DNA from: Synergistaceae bacterium
GTDB taxonomy: Bacteria > Synergistota > Synergistia > Synergistales > Aminobacteriaceae
Assembly: GCA_031267575.1 (NCBI GenBank)
Contig: JAIRYN010000047.1
Span: 109,817 to 173,816, forward strand
DNA length: 64,000 nucleotides
Direction of reading: 5' to 3'
The position numbers were made by a program, and so were the translations under genes. Of the stretch, positions 33,389 through 42,411 are shown in pieces. A model generated the notes under the pieces. That model worked only from the letters and a program-made list of their open reading frames with translations. It was not told where the DNA came from and made no database searches. Position 1 is the first letter of the stretch. The number at the start of each line of letters is the position of its first letter.

Positions 33389-35176
33389 ATGGAACAGACT
33401 TTGAAAGACGTCACGAAGAAACTCGCGGCTGTGGCTATGGGGCGAGAACCGGCCGAGACCGTCATCAAAAACACGCGGCTCGTCAACGTGAACACGAGGG
33501 AAATTCTGGAAAATACCGACATCGCGATCGCCGGCGGACGGATCGCTCTCATAGGGGACGCCTCTCACACCGTCGGGGAGGGCACAAAGACTATCGACGC
33601 GGCGGGAATGTACGCGACACCCGGCTTCATGGACGGGCACATGCATGTTGAAAGCAGTATGATGACCGTGCGTGAGTACGCTCGAGCGGTCATCCCCCAC
33701 GGGACGACTGCCATCTTCCCTGACCCTCACGAGATCGCCAACGTCCTCGGTAGAGAAGGTGTGCGGTTTATGATGGACGACGCGCGCGCTACGCCGCTCC
33801 GCGTATTCACGATGATGCCCTCCTGCGTTCCAGCCGTCCCCGCCTTCGAGGACGCGGGCGCGGCAATCGGGCCGGACGACATCGCCGATTTCATGGAGAT
33901 GGAGGGTATCTGTGGACTTGGCGAAATGATGAATTTTCCAGGTGTTCTGAATGGGGACGAGAACGTTCATAGAGAACTTTACGCCACACTCGCCAAAGAC
34001 AAAACTATCACTGGGCACTACTCCATGCCGGAGACGGGGGCGGGCCTGAACGCCTACATCGCTTCGGGCATCCGCTGTTGCCACGAGTCTGTGCGGCGCG
34101 AGGACGCCCTGGCCAAGATGCGGCTCGGCATGGTCGCGCAAATTCGGGAGGGCTCGGCGTGGCGTGATGCGCAGGAGGTTTTAAAAGCCATCACCGAACA
34201 CCGCGTCGATACCCGCCTTGCGACCCTTGTCAGCGACGACACCCACCCAGACACTCTGATTTCCCTCGGACACATGGATCACATCGTGCGGCGCGCCGTC
34301 GAGGAGGGGGTGGACCCGATCACCGCCGTCCAGATGGCCACGATCAACGTGGCCCAGTGCTATCGGCTGGATCGGGATCTTGGCAGTCTTTCGCCGGGAA
34401 AGCTGGCCGACATCCTCTTGATTTCCGACCTCGCTCGGATCGACGTCAAAAAGGTTTTTATCGGCGGCCAGTTGGTCTCCAAAGACCGACAGCTCTCGGT
34501 CGTCATTGAGAAAGCCGCGGTGCCTGCTTTTGTTCTGAACACCTGCCACCTGAAAAAGCCCCTCGCCGCGGAGGACTTCAAAATCGCGGTTCCGCGGGGC
34601 CGCACAGGGACCATCCGAACGCGAGTGATCGAGATTATAGAAGCGCGAGTCGGCACCTACGCGCGGGAGTATGACCTGGCGATTGAAGAGGGCTTCGTGC
34701 CCGCGGCCCCAGAGTGGGACATCGCGAAACTCGCCGTCGTCGAACGACACAAGGCGACGGGGACAATGGGAAAGGGCTTCGTGCAGGGTTTTCGTCTGAA
34801 ATGCGGAGCCGTGGCCTCTACGGTGGCGCACGACGCTCACAACCTGATGATTGTCGGTATGAATGAGGCCGACATGACCCTGGCGGGCAACGCTTTGGCC
34901 GAGTGTGGTGGCGGCATGGCGGCCGTGAAGGACGGAAAAATTTTGGCGCTCTTGCCCTTGCCGATCGCGGGTCTGATGAGCGAGGAATCCGCGCCGGAGG
35001 TCGCCACGCGCGTGGTCAAGCTGGATGAGGCATGGAAGACGCTCGGTTGTGACTTGGTATCTCCCTTCATGACCATGGCGCTACTCCCTCTCGCGGTCCT
35101 ACCAGAGCTACGCTTGACCAACCGTGGACTTATCGACACGGTTGCCTATAAATTTACGGACTTGTTTGTCGAGTAA
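33389..35176 (+). CDS. ade: Adenine deaminase
   Basis: The enzyme deaminates adenine to hypoxanthine (595 residues, amidohydrolase superfamily, Ade subgroup). Visible are GFMDGHMHVESSMM (metal HxH), FPDPHEIANVLG, GLGEMMNFPGVL, ITGHYSMPETG, LVSDDTHPDTL, and the subgroup-specific C-terminal VAHDAHNLMIVGMNEADM and ECGGGMAAVKDG. It lies directly after leader copy 3, whose end provides AAAGGATCGG. Together with guaB and the hydantoinase it indicates purine and pyrimidine salvage or catabolism. A 336-codon minus-strand frame over it is a shadow. Confidence 0.96.
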   Translation: MEQTLKDVTKKLAAVAMGREPAETVIKNTRLVNVNTREILENTDIAIAGGRIALIGDASHTVGEGTKTIDAAGMYATPGFMDGHMHVESSMMTVREYARAVIPHGTTAIFPDPHEIANVLGREGVRFMMDDARATPLRVFTMMPSCVPAVPAFEDAGAAIGPDDIADFMEMEGICGLGEMMNFPGVLNGDENVHRELYATLAKDKTITGHYSMPETGAGLNAYIASGIRCCHESVRREDALAKMRLGMVAQIREGSAWRDAQEVLKAITEHRVDTRLATLVSDDTHPDTLISLGHMDHIVRRAVEEGVDPITAVQMATINVAQCYRLDRDLGSLSPGKLADILLISDLARIDVKKVFIGGQLVSKDRQLSVVIEKAAVPAFVLNTCHLKKPLAAEDFKIAVPRGRTGTIRTRVIEIIEARVGTYAREYDLAIEEGFVPAAPEWDIAKLAVVERHKATGTMGKGFVQGFRLKCGAVASTVAHDAHNLMIVGMNEADMTLAGNALAECGGGMAAVKDGKILALLPLPIAGLMSEESAPEVATRVVKLDEAWKTLGCDLVSPFMTMALLPLAVLPELRLTNRGLIDTVAYKFTDLFVE

Positions 35177-35216
35177 ACATTCAAACTCAGGGAGTAGAGC
35201 CCGGCGGAGGAGTATA

Positions 35217-35507
35217 ATGGGGTTTAGTGGGCTAATTATTGGCGTCATCGCGTTTCTGATTATAGGGGTTTTTCATCCCATCGTCATCAAGGGAGAATAT
35301 TATTTTACAGAGAAGATATGGCCGTTTTTTTTGTTGGTCGGAGTCGTGGTGCTCATCCTATCCTGTTTTGTCCGTCAAGCGATTCTGTCGTCCACTCTTG
35401 GCGTTCTCGGATGCGTCAGCCTCTGGTCGATTTTGGAACTGAAAGAACAGACAAAACGGGTTGAAAGGGGGTGGTTCCCTCGAAATTCGAGACGAAATTC
35501 CCAATAG
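35217..35507 (+). CDS. DUF4491-family small membrane protein
   Basis: The 96 residues show the full DUF4491 pattern: GLIIGVIAFLIIGVFHPIVIKGEYYF, a second hydrophobic stretch (FFLLVGVVVLILSCF), a third (AILSSTLGVLGCVSLWSI), and the end ELKEQTKRVERGWFPRN. The function of the family is unknown; three membrane segments are predicted. The ATG at 35217 follows CGGAGGAG and is the only sensible start; the longer frame begins inside ade. It probably shares the ade transcript (40-bp gap). Confidence 0.88.
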   Translation: MGFSGLIIGVIAFLIIGVFHPIVIKGEYYFTEKIWPFFLLVGVVVLILSCFVRQAILSSTLGVLGCVSLWSILELKEQTKRVERGWFPRNSRRNSQ

Positions 35508-35734
35508 AATGGAGAGGCTCTACGTACGATTAAAAGGCTCTACAATCGACTCCCGTGATATCCCCGCCATTAAAAGGCTCTACAATTAAAAAGCTCTACG
35601 ATTAAAAGGCTCTACGGTAGGCCCATCTTTACAGGTTTTGCGTAGGTTTGGCAGAACGATTTCTAGATGCTTATGAGCAATCGGCAAAGTTTAGCAGGTT
35701 GCTCAGTCAAAATATTTATAAAAAAGTTCATTGT
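35508..35734. repeat. Intergenic array of ATTAAAAGGCTCTAC-type repeats
   Basis: Four or five degenerate copies of a 15-nt unit (ATTAAAAGGCTCTAC) lie between about 35528 and 35626, separated by 0-26 nt. Spacing is irregular and short, so this is not a CRISPR array. No gene is present. Confidence 0.7.
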
Positions 35735-35788
35735 TTGACATAAAATACCATATAGTTTATTATTGAATAATAAATTCGGTATTTTATG
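35735..35788 (+). promoter_or_regulatory. Consensus promoter embedded in a nested palindrome upstream of argF
   Basis: TTGACA (35735) and TATTAT (35758) are separated by exactly 17 bp. The -10 region lies inside a palindrome: outer arms CATAAAATACC / GGTATTTTATG (11 bp, 35739-35749 and 35778-35788) and inner arms TTTATTATT / AATAATAAA around a single G. The TTGAATAATAAATTC core resembles an ARG box, one base too long. It is probably an operator overlapping the promoter, with ArgR as a plausible but unproven ligand. Confidence 0.7.
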
Positions 35789-35804
35789 AGGGGAGTAGTG
35801 GATC

Positions 35805-36752
35805 ATGCCTGTGAACCTGAAAGGAAAAAGTTTTCTGACCCTCTTGGACTTTAGCCCGGAGGAGATTTTGTACCTTCTGGATCTTTCCGCCGACCTAAAA
35901 GCGAAGAAACGCGCTGGCATCAAAGGGACAGCTCTGGCGGGCAAGAACGTGGCCCTTTTGTTTGAAAAGGCCTCGACTCGTACCCGGAGCGCCTTTACCG
36001 TCGCCTGCGTCGACGAGGGAGCACACCCTGAGTTCTTGGGGAAAAACGACATTCACCTGGGCGGCAAAGAGGACATAAAGGACACGGCTCGGGTTTTGGG
36101 ACGGATGTTCGATGGCATCGAGTTCCGCGGTTTCAAACAAAATACGGTGGAGGAGCTGGCGAAATGGGCGGGGGTTCCCGTCTGGAACGGCCTCACGGAC
36201 GTGGACCATCCGACACAGGTTTTGGCGGATTTTCTCACTTTGCAGGAAAACTTCGGTAAACGGCTTGAAAAGCTTTCTCTCACCTATGTCGGGGACGGGC
36301 GCAACAACATGGCCAACGCGCTGATGATCGGCTGCGCCAAACTGGGGATCCACTTTACCATCGGTTCTCCCAAGGAGCTTTTCCCCGACCCCGCGTTGGT
36401 CGAGAAATGCAAGGGTGCGGCGGAGCGGAGTGGGGCCGTCCTCAAAACGGTCGAAGACCCGAGGGAATCCGTAAAGGGAGCCGACGCGATTTACACCGAC
36501 GTGTGGGTCTCCATGGGCGAGGAGGACCAAAAGGAGGTTCGCGTCAAACTGCTCCAACCCTACCAGGTGAACTCCGAACTCATGAAGGCCACGGGAAAGA
36601 CGTCCACGATCTTCCTGCACTGTCTGCCGGCGGTGAAAGGGTATGAGGTCACGGAAGAGGTTTTCGAGTCCGGAGCCTCCAAGGTCTTCGACGAAGCCGA
36701 AAACCGTATGCACACTATCAAGGCTGTTATGGTGGCCACGATGGGGGGGTGA
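35805..36752 (+). CDS. argF: Ornithine carbamoyltransferase
   Basis: The 315-residue enzyme interconverts ornithine plus carbamoyl phosphate and citrulline. The carbamoyl-phosphate motif is [12 protein letters not shown], followed by [15 protein letters not shown] and the ornithine/OTC signature HCLPAVKG. Sequence alone does not say whether it works in arginine synthesis (ArgF) or in the catabolic deiminase direction (ArcB); no arcA or arcC is nearby. In an amino-acid-fermenting anaerobe the catabolic direction is plausible. The start is the ATG at 35805, with GGGGAGTAG upstream. The promoter lies in a nested palindrome. Confidence 0.95.
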   Translation: MPVNLKGKSFLTLLDFSPEEILYLLDLSADLKAKKRAGIKGTALAGKNVALLFEKASTRTRSAFTVACVDEGAHPEFLGKNDIHLGGKEDIKDTARVLGRMFDGIEFRGFKQNTVEELAKWAGVPVWNGLTDVDHPTQVLADFLTLQENFGKRLEKLSLTYVGDGRNNMANALMIGCAKLGIHFTIGSPKELFPDPALVEKCKGAAERSGAVLKTVEDPRESVKGADAIYTDVWVSMGEEDQKEVRVKLLQPYQVNSELMKATGKTSTIFLHCLPAVKGYEVTEEVFESGASKVFDEAENRMHTIKAVMVATMGG

Positions 36753-36756
36753 TATC

Positions 36757-36936
36757 ATGAACGAAACACGGGTTTTTCGGTGTGCGGAGTGTTCTCACAC
36801 GTTCACTCAGGATAGTCCTTCTCCGCGTTGTCCCGAGTGTCGGGGAAAGACGTTGATACTTCTCGAAGGACCCTCGCTGAAGGGCGCCAAAAACTGCGGA
36901 GGAAACTGCGGTGCTTGCGCTTGCGGCTGCCATTAG
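36757..36936 (+). CDS. Small cysteine-rich zinc-ribbon protein
   Basis: The 59 residues have two CxxC knuckles (FRCAEC and PRCPECRG), as in FmdB-like zinc ribbons, then a short linker and a cysteine-rich tail CGGNCGACACGCH. The tail could bind another metal. No precise family is recognised. It starts 4 bp after the argF stop, so the two are likely cotranscribed. Confidence 0.7.
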   Translation: MNETRVFRCAECSHTFTQDSPSPRCPECRGKTLILLEGPSLKGAKNCGGNCGACACGCH

Positions 36937-37471
36937 GCGCATTGGGCAAAATGAAGAGACGAAAGCATTGAGCAGGATACCGCTCACTATATTAGGAGGC
37001 CTCCTCTTAGGCGGCTTCCTATGTATGTGTTTAGCATGGGCGATAACTTGGAGGCGGAAGTCTTCTACAGGCTTGGCAATAAGAAACACTGAAGACAAAT
37101 GTATTGTTGTGGTAATACCCATTCTCAAAGCTTGTAATTTTCCGGCACAGACGTTTCGATTTCTTTATTCATCTTATTCATCAAAGCGTTAATTTTCTTG
37201 TGGGTAAGTCTTGGTGTCAGACGGCGTCCTTTCAAATCATATAAATAATAATAGTAATAGGGACGCCATGTATGAACGAGAAAATATAAACCTCTAAAAT
37301 ATACCCATCTCCACTTAAAAGAGTGTATATCATCTATGTGATCATTTATTATGTCGATATTCCTACCCCCCCTCTATATATATTTATTATAATTCTACTT
37401 ATAATATACTCGCGGTCTAAAACAATTGACCCTAAGAGTTTATGACGGCATTGCGTTGTCGAGAATTGTGC
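36937..37471. other. AT-rich intergenic region, possible remnant of a small membrane protein
   Basis: A frame continuing to 37192 contains one hydrophobic segment (IPLTILGGLLLGGFLCMCLAWAITW) but no good start or ribosome binding site, and it overlaps the zinc-ribbon gene if read from ATG. The rest is AT-rich with no hairpin or RNA gene recognised, up to the rimP promoter. Confidence 0.4.
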
Positions 37472-37477
37472 TATAAT
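37472..37477 (+). promoter_or_regulatory. Promoter -10 (TGCTATAAT) of the rimP-nusA-infB operon
   Basis: An extended -10 element TGCTATAAT lies 115 bp upstream of the rimP start. TTGCGT at 37451 could be a -35 with a short 15-bp spacer, which fits an extended -10 promoter. Confidence 0.55.
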
Positions 37478-37486
37478 AAATATTGT

Positions 37487-37515
37487 AGAGAGTGGGTTGG
37501 TGCCCACTCTCTTTA
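37487..37515 (+). terminator. Leader hairpin (attenuator-like) before rimP
   Basis: A 10-bp perfect stem AGAGAGTGGG / CCCACTCTCT with a 6-nt loop is followed by TTTAATTTAAT, right after the probable transcription start. Hairpins of this kind upstream of rimP-nusA are known in other bacteria and are thought to allow feedback on the operon. Here that is an inference from position and shape. Confidence 0.6.
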
Positions 37516-37592
37516 ATTTAATCCCTCCGCCTTCTTCCGACGTCACCGGGCGAGGAATTCCAGTGAAAATTCATACCGAGGGAGGTGTGGTT

Positions 37593-38174
37593 TTGGGAAA
37601 AGAGGAGCTGTCCCAGGCGATCGAGACGATCGTGACCGAGCTTGGTTACGAATGTGTGAACATCGCGCTGACGACGGAGGAGAGGCGTTTTGTTCTGCGT
37701 GTTCTGATCGATACCCTCGGAGAAATCAACGTTGGGGATTGCGAGAAAGTTTCAAAGGCGGTGAATCGCTACCTGGACGGCAAGGACGTCAGCGATGCGA
37801 AAGAATTGAGCGATAAGTACTATCTGGAGGTCAGCTCGCCGGGCTTGGAAAGACCGCTCTTTACCCCTGCCGACTACGAGCGATTCCGGGGAAGGGAGGC
37901 GCGAATCAAGACCCACAGGCTGGTTGAGGGGCGCAAAACCCACGTGGGATTCATTCAAGCGTCCGATGAGGCGTCCGTGACGTTGACGACGGAGGAGGGC
38001 ACTCGAAACATCCCCTTCGGTGTCGTGGCGCGGGCTACGCTAGTTTTCAGGGGACTGGAACCTCAAAGCCCCAAAAAAACGGTTTCTTCCAATGCCTCCA
38101 AGCCGCGCGGGAAACAGAAAAAAGCAGAGAAGAGGAAATCGGAAACAATCAAAAAATATGAGGAGGAGCATTAA
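37593..38174 (+). CDS. rimP: Ribosome maturation factor RimP
   Basis: RimP is needed for 30S maturation. The core is visible as LGYECVNIALTTEERRFVLRVLID, then VNRYLDGKDVSDAKELSDKYYLEVSSPGLERPL, the family signature. The C-terminal tail is lysine-rich. The long frame starts at 37497, inside the leader hairpin. The TTG at 37593 is 7 nt after GGAGG and gives MGKEELSQAIETIVTELG, so it is preferred (193 aa); a GTG two codons earlier is too close to the site. It is the first gene of the rimP-nusA-ylxR-infB operon. Confidence 0.92.
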   Translation: MGKEELSQAIETIVTELGYECVNIALTTEERRFVLRVLIDTLGEINVGDCEKVSKAVNRYLDGKDVSDAKELSDKYYLEVSSPGLERPLFTPADYERFRGREARIKTHRLVEGRKTHVGFIQASDEASVTLTTEEGTRNIPFGVVARATLVFRGLEPQSPKKTVSSNASKPRGKQKKAEKRKSETIKKYEEEH

Positions 38175-39284
38175 ATGCAACTGGGACGCGACTTCTTACG
38201 TGCCTTGAACCAAATAACCCGGGAACGAGGTCTTTCCTCGGATTTAATAGCTTCGAGCCTCGTGGCCGCTCTCAATTCCGCGTATAAAAAATATCAGGGA
38301 GGAAATCCGGAGGTCGAGGTCGAGGTCGATTTCGAGAACGGCAATGTATCGGTGAACGAGCGGCGTACCGTGGTGGAAATGGTGACCTCGGAAGATACGG
38401 AGATCACCCCCACCGACGCCAAAAATCTGGGGTTCAAAGTGTCGGTGGGAGATGTCATCCGCATCGAAAAAAATCCCGAAGATTTCGGGCGTATCGCCGC
38501 CCAGACGGCGCGTCAAGTTATCATCCAGCGACTGAAGGACGCGGAACGGCAGGTCATTTACGAGGAATTCGCCGATAAAGTGGGCGAAATGATGACCGGC
38601 GTCGTTTTTAAGTCCGAGAACGACCAAGTACTCGTCCGCCTGAGCGAGCGGACGGAGGCCATTCTTCCGCGAGAGGAACGCATCGCCAAGGAAAGGTACA
38701 ATCCGGGTGATCGGATGAAGTTCTTCGTGCTGAACGTGCGCCAGACTACACGGGGACCCCGCATCGTCGTTTCCCGTACCCACCCAGGGCTTTTGCGAAA
38801 ACTCTTGGAACTTTGGGTTCCGGAGATTGTGGACGGCACCATTGAGATCAAGAACATCGTGCGTGAAGGCGGAACTCGGGCAAAAGTGGCGCTGATGACG
38901 TTGGACGGCAATGTGGACCCTGTTGGAGCTTGTGTAGGCATCGATGGCGAGCGCATCAAGAACATCAGCCGGGATCTGGCGGGCGAGAAAATCGACGTCA
39001 CCGTCTGGCACAACGACCCGCTGATCTATATCCGCAACTCTCTTTCACCAGCAAAGGTTGCCAAGGTGGAACCCGTTTTGGACCAGGACCACGCGGTTCA
39101 GGTCTACGTCTACCCCGATCAACTGTCTTTGGCTATCGGGAAGGCAGGGCAGAACGTGCGGCTTTCCGCCCGCCTGACGGGTTGGAAGATCGACATCAAC
39201 CCCATGGAAGTCGAGCGTATGCCCACACTGTCCGATATCTTCCACGACTTTGTCGAAGAGCAGCCGGGAAACGGGAGTAAATGA
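38175..39284 (+). CDS. nusA: Transcription termination/antitermination factor NusA
   Basis: The 369-residue NusA has the N-terminal polymerase-binding domain (LRALNQITRERGLSSDLIASSLVAAL), the S1 domain around GVVFKSENDQVLVRLSERTEAILP, KH1 (VGACVGIDGERIKNISRDL) and KH2 (YPDQLSLAIGKAGQNVRLSARLTGWKIDI). It ends soon after KH2 and lacks the C-terminal acidic repeats of proteobacteria. It begins immediately after the rimP stop, with AGGAGGAG inside the rimP end. Confidence 0.97.
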   Translation: MQLGRDFLRALNQITRERGLSSDLIASSLVAALNSAYKKYQGGNPEVEVEVDFENGNVSVNERRTVVEMVTSEDTEITPTDAKNLGFKVSVGDVIRIEKNPEDFGRIAAQTARQVIIQRLKDAERQVIYEEFADKVGEMMTGVVFKSENDQVLVRLSERTEAILPREERIAKERYNPGDRMKFFVLNVRQTTRGPRIVVSRTHPGLLRKLLELWVPEIVDGTIEIKNIVREGGTRAKVALMTLDGNVDPVGACVGIDGERIKNISRDLAGEKIDVTVWHNDPLIYIRNSLSPAKVAKVEPVLDQDHAVQVYVYPDQLSLAIGKAGQNVRLSARLTGWKIDINPMEVERMPTLSDIFHDFVEEQPGNGSK

Positions 39285-39285
39285 A

Positions 39286-39897
39286 ATGACGCCTCCACGC
39301 CAACGACCTCGTACCTGCGTTGCGTGCAGAGAAGAATCGCCAAAGAGGGCGCTGATTCGCGTAGTGCGATCTCCCGCGGGGACCGTGGCCGTGGACGAGC
39401 GTGGCAAGCTGCCCGGCAGAGGCGCGTATATCTGCGCCCGCCGAGAGTGTCTCGACAAGGCGAAAAAAAACAAATCTCTCGCCCGCGCCTTGAAGACAGA
39501 GGTCTCCGGCGAACTCTACGACCAACTGGAGGAGTATATCGAAACTTACAAAGAAACGCACGGCACGGCGGACGTTCAAAGAGAGCTTCGATCCCTTTTA
39601 GGTTTGGCGCGACGCGCTGGTTTGCTTCATATCGGCATCGATAGTGTAAAATCTCAATGTGTGAAAGAACCTTTGCTGATCTTGACGGCCGCCGATTCCT
39701 CTGAAGCGGTGAAGGATATCGTTCGCAAACAGGTCGAGAGTTTAGAGTATCGGCACGTTCATGTTTGCGCTCCCCTGAACGTAGAGGCTTTTTCCGCGGC
39801 GATAGGGGCGGCGGGTGTACAGGTGATGGCTCTGCCGGTTCGAAACGGCCTGGCAGACAAGATAAAGATGTTGCTTCCCGATGGACGTGGGGCATGA
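39286..39897 (+). CDS. ylxR: YlxR (DUF448) fused to an L7Ae-type RNA-binding domain
   Basis: Residues 1-80 are Ylx[35 protein letters not shown]. From about residue 100 an L7Ae/YlxQ-like domain follows: [35 protein letters not shown]. In Bacillus these are adjacent separate genes (ylxR and ylxQ) between nusA and infB; here they form one chain of 203 residues. Roles in RNA binding and regulation are suggested for both, but not settled. The start is the ATG at 39286, just after the nusA stop, with GGGAGT upstream. Confidence 0.9.
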   Translation: MTPPRQRPRTCVACREESPKRALIRVVRSPAGTVAVDERGKLPGRGAYICARRECLDKAKKNKSLARALKTEVSGELYDQLEEYIETYKETHGTADVQRELRSLLGLARRAGLLHIGIDSVKSQCVKEPLLILTAADSSEAVKDIVRKQVESLEYRHVHVCAPLNVEAFSAAIGAAGVQVMALPVRNGLADKIKMLLPDGRGA

Positions 39898-39940
39898 AGA
39901 TCGGGAATTGAGATTTGTAAACGAGAAGGGGGAGTCGCCC

Positions 39941-41947
39941 TTGAGTAAAATGAGAGTGTACGAACTCGCGAAAATCCTGGGCAAAAGTAACAAGGATCTG
40001 ATGAAAATCCTAGAGGACCTGGGCGTCGGAGTCAAAACGCATATGAGCTCCATCGAGAACGACGTGGCGCAGTTGGTCGAGGACGCTCTCACGGAGGCGC
40101 CTCCGAAAAAAGAAGCGGATGTCGCCTCAGCGGCGAAAAAACAAATAGTGTTGGGAGAGAGTGTCACGATTAAAACGGTAGCGGAGAAAATCGGCGTTTC
40201 CAGCGCTGACGCGGTAAAGGCCCTGATGTCTTCCGGTATGATGGTCCCCGCGACCAATGATGTGGACGAGAAAATTTTGGAAGTATTGAGCAAATCCTTT
40301 GATGTGGAGTTCGAGCTGGCCGAAGGGTTTGCCGAAGCGACAAAACGTGACGACAGAACCTCCAGAAGAAGCGAGACCGGCGAACTAGCGAAACTCCGCA
40401 AAAAAGACGCGGCGGATGAACCGCAGGAGAAAGAGAATTTGACGCCCCGTCCACCGATCGTGACGGTCATGGGGCACGTGGACCACGGCAAGACGACCCT
40501 TTTGGATACGATACGGCACGCGAACGTCACGGCACACGAGGCCGGTGGTATCACTCAGCACTTAGGGGCCTACATCGTCGAACATGACAAAAAACCGATC
40601 GTTTTTCTGGACACCCCCGGCCATGAGGCCTTTACGGCCATGCGCGCTCGAGGAGCCAGCGTAACCGACATCGTCATCTTAGTGGTGGCGGCGGACGACG
40701 GCGTGATGCCCCAGACCAGAGAGGCCATTGATCACGTCAAGGCCGCGGGCGTCCCCATCGTGGTGGCCGTGAACAAGGCGGACAGGCCGAACGCCAAACC
40801 AGACAGGGTTCGCCAACAACTTTCTGACGTGGGACTGGTTCCAGAGGAATGGGGCGGCGACGTGGTAATGGTAGACGTTTCGGCCAAATTAGGAGACGGA
40901 ATCGACCGCCTTCTGGAAATGGTGCTTCTCGTGGCGGAGATGCAAGAGCTGAAGGGGGATCCGAAGGCCTCTCCCCGAGGTGTCGTGATCGAGGCGGAAC
41001 TGGATAAGGGCAAAGGTCCAGTCGCCACGGTGATCGTCCAACAGGGAACCTTGAAACGCGGAGATGTACTTCTTTTCGACTCGGCTTGGGGAAAGACGCG
41101 GGCGCTGATCGACGCATCCGGCAAAAACGTGAATGAGGCAGGACCCAGCATCCCCGTCGAGGTTCTGGGTTTGATCGAAGTTCCGCAGCCCGGCGAAACC
41201 TTTATGGTGGTGTCTTCCGAACGGGAGGCCCGTAACGCCTTTTCTGATACCCGATCTCTCCAGCGCGACGCGGGAACTCCTGTGAGAAAGGCGTCTCTGG
41301 AAGACCTTTATTCCCAGATGAAAGAAGGACAAGTGCCTCAGCTCAATCTGCTGGTAAAGTGCGACGTCCAGGGATCCGTGGAGGCTCTTTGCGCGTCCCT
41401 GGAAAAAATGGCCACCGACGAAGTAGGGGTGACCATCGTTCATAAGGGTGTGGGACGTATCGCGGAGTCAGACGTGATGCTGGCAGCTGCCTCGAACGCC
41501 GTGATTGTCGGTTTCAACGTCCGCCCGGACGCTAACGCCAAAAGAATCGCCGAGGCCGATGGTGTCGAGATCCGCCTCTACAACGTCATCTACGACGTCA
41601 TCGATGAAGTGAAATCCGCTATGGAAGGGCTTTTGAAACCCACGTTGCGGGAGCAGCGTCAGGGCGAGGTGGAGGTGCGCGAGGTCTTCAAGATCCCGAA
41701 GGCGGGCAAGATCGCAGGGTGTCATGTCACGCAGGGTTTGGTGCGCCGCTCCTCCCGAATACGAGTCGTGCGGGCGGGAATCGTCATCTGGGACGGGAAC
41801 ATCTCCACTCTCCGGCATTTCAAGGATGAGGCGCGAGAGGTCAAGGCTGGGTTCGACTGCGGAATCGCTCTGGCCGGGTTTCAAGACTTCGAGGAGGGCG
41901 ATATTCTGGAACCCTACGAGATCATCGAGGAGAAACGGACTCTTTGA
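39941..41947 (+). CDS. infB: Translation initiation factor IF-2
   Basis: IF-2 places initiator tRNA on the 30S subunit. The 668-residue protein has an N-terminal IF2N domain ([21 protein letters not shown]), a short linker, a second IF2N-like domain, and the G domain with [30 protein letters not shown] and NKADR. Domains II-IV end in [18 protein letters not shown]. The frame is open from 39881 but the TTG at 39941, giving (M)[13 protein letters not shown], has AGAAGGGGGAG upstream. The ATG at 39950 is the alternative. Its stop lies in a 16-nt tandem duplication. Confidence 0.96.
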   Translation: MSKMRVYELAKILGKSNKDLMKILEDLGVGVKTHMSSIENDVAQLVEDALTEAPPKKEADVASAAKKQIVLGESVTIKTVAEKIGVSSADAVKALMSSGMMVPATNDVDEKILEVLSKSFDVEFELAEGFAEATKRDDRTSRRSETGELAKLRKKDAADEPQEKENLTPRPPIVTVMGHVDHGKTTLLDTIRHANVTAHEAGGITQHLGAYIVEHDKKPIVFLDTPGHEAFTAMRARGASVTDIVILVVAADDGVMPQTREAIDHVKAAGVPIVVAVNKADRPNAKPDRVRQQLSDVGLVPEEWGGDVVMVDVSAKLGDGIDRLLEMVLLVAEMQELKGDPKASPRGVVIEAELDKGKGPVATVIVQQGTLKRGDVLLFDSAWGKTRALIDASGKNVNEAGPSIPVEVLGLIEVPQPGETFMVVSSEREARNAFSDTRSLQRDAGTPVRKASLEDLYSQMKEGQVPQLNLLVKCDVQGSVEALCASLEKMATDEVGVTIVHKGVGRIAESDVMLAAASNAVIVGFNVRPDANAKRIAEADGVEIRLYNVIYDVIDEVKSAMEGLLKPTLREQRQGEVEVREVFKIPKAGKIAGCHVTQGLVRRSSRIRVVRAGIVIWDGNISTLRHFKDEAREVKAGFDCGIALAGFQDFEEGDILEPYEIIEEKRTL

Positions 41948-41974
41948 TTTTGTGTAAATTTGATTTTGTGTAAA
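41943..41974. repeat. 16-nt perfect tandem duplication at the infB stop
   Basis: TTTGATTTTGTGTAAA occurs twice, beginning within the last codons of infB. The first copy contains the infB stop; the second is intergenic. Confidence 0.9.
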
Positions 41975-42031
41975 AATTTATTTGGAATTTTAATTTACAT
42001 GTTACCCCTCGGCAAGAGGTGAACAAAAAAT

Positions 42032-42397
42032 ATGGGGACATTTCGTATGGCCAGGATTAACAAGCAGCTCCAGCGCGAAATATCGCTTCTGCTGGAGCAG
42101 CGCGTAAAGAACGACATGGCGAGAAACGCCGTTATAACCGGAGTAGAGTGTGCCCGTGATCTGGAGTTCGCGCGAGTGTACTTCACGACAATAAACTCCG
42201 CTAACCGTGAATCTGTGCTGACCGAGCTGCGCAAATTGAAGGGCGCTTTGCGTTCCATGTTGGGGCAGGTTTTGGAGCTACGTCATATCCCGGCACTTGA
42301 ATTTATGATCGACCAATCGCTGGACTACGGAGAGCGAATCGACGGCATCCTCCACAAATTGGGGTTGGATTCCGTCAAAAACGACGAGGAATCCTGA
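42032..42397 (+). CDS. rbfA: Ribosome-binding factor A
   Basis: RbfA (121 residues) assists 16S rRNA 5'-end maturation. It has the KH-like fold pattern: MARINKQLQREISLLLEQRVKND, VTGVECARDLEFARVYFT-like strand (here ITGVECARDLEFARVYFTTI), LRSMLGQVLELRHIPALEFMIDQSLDYGERID. The ATG at 42032 has AAGAGGTG upstream; an internal methionine five codons later is an alternative. It follows infB after 84 bp, as in most bacteria. Confidence 0.95.
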   Translation: MGTFRMARINKQLQREISLLLEQRVKNDMARNAVITGVECARDLEFARVYFTTINSANRESVLTELRKLKGALRSMLGQVLELRHIPALEFMIDQSLDYGERIDGILHKLGLDSVKNDEES

Positions 42398-42411
42398 AGT
42401 AGAAAATAGAG

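Noticed and set aside
33131..34141. 336-codon minus-strand frame opposite adenine deaminase
   Set aside because: It is antisense to a clear Ade coding sequence and partly to the leader repeat; its composition is Arg/His-rich, as expected of a shadow frame in GC-rich coding DNA.
35528..35626. Possible CRISPR-like array
   Set aside because: Units are about 15 nt with 0-26 nt irregular gaps and no cas genes; it fits the short-duplication pattern of the window.
35895..36758. 287-codon minus-strand frame opposite argF
   Set aside because: Shadow of ornithine carbamoyltransferase; no family resemblance and no ribosome binding site.
38244..39011. 255-codon minus-strand frame opposite nusA
   Set aside because: NusA is unmistakable on the plus strand, so this frame is only its complement.
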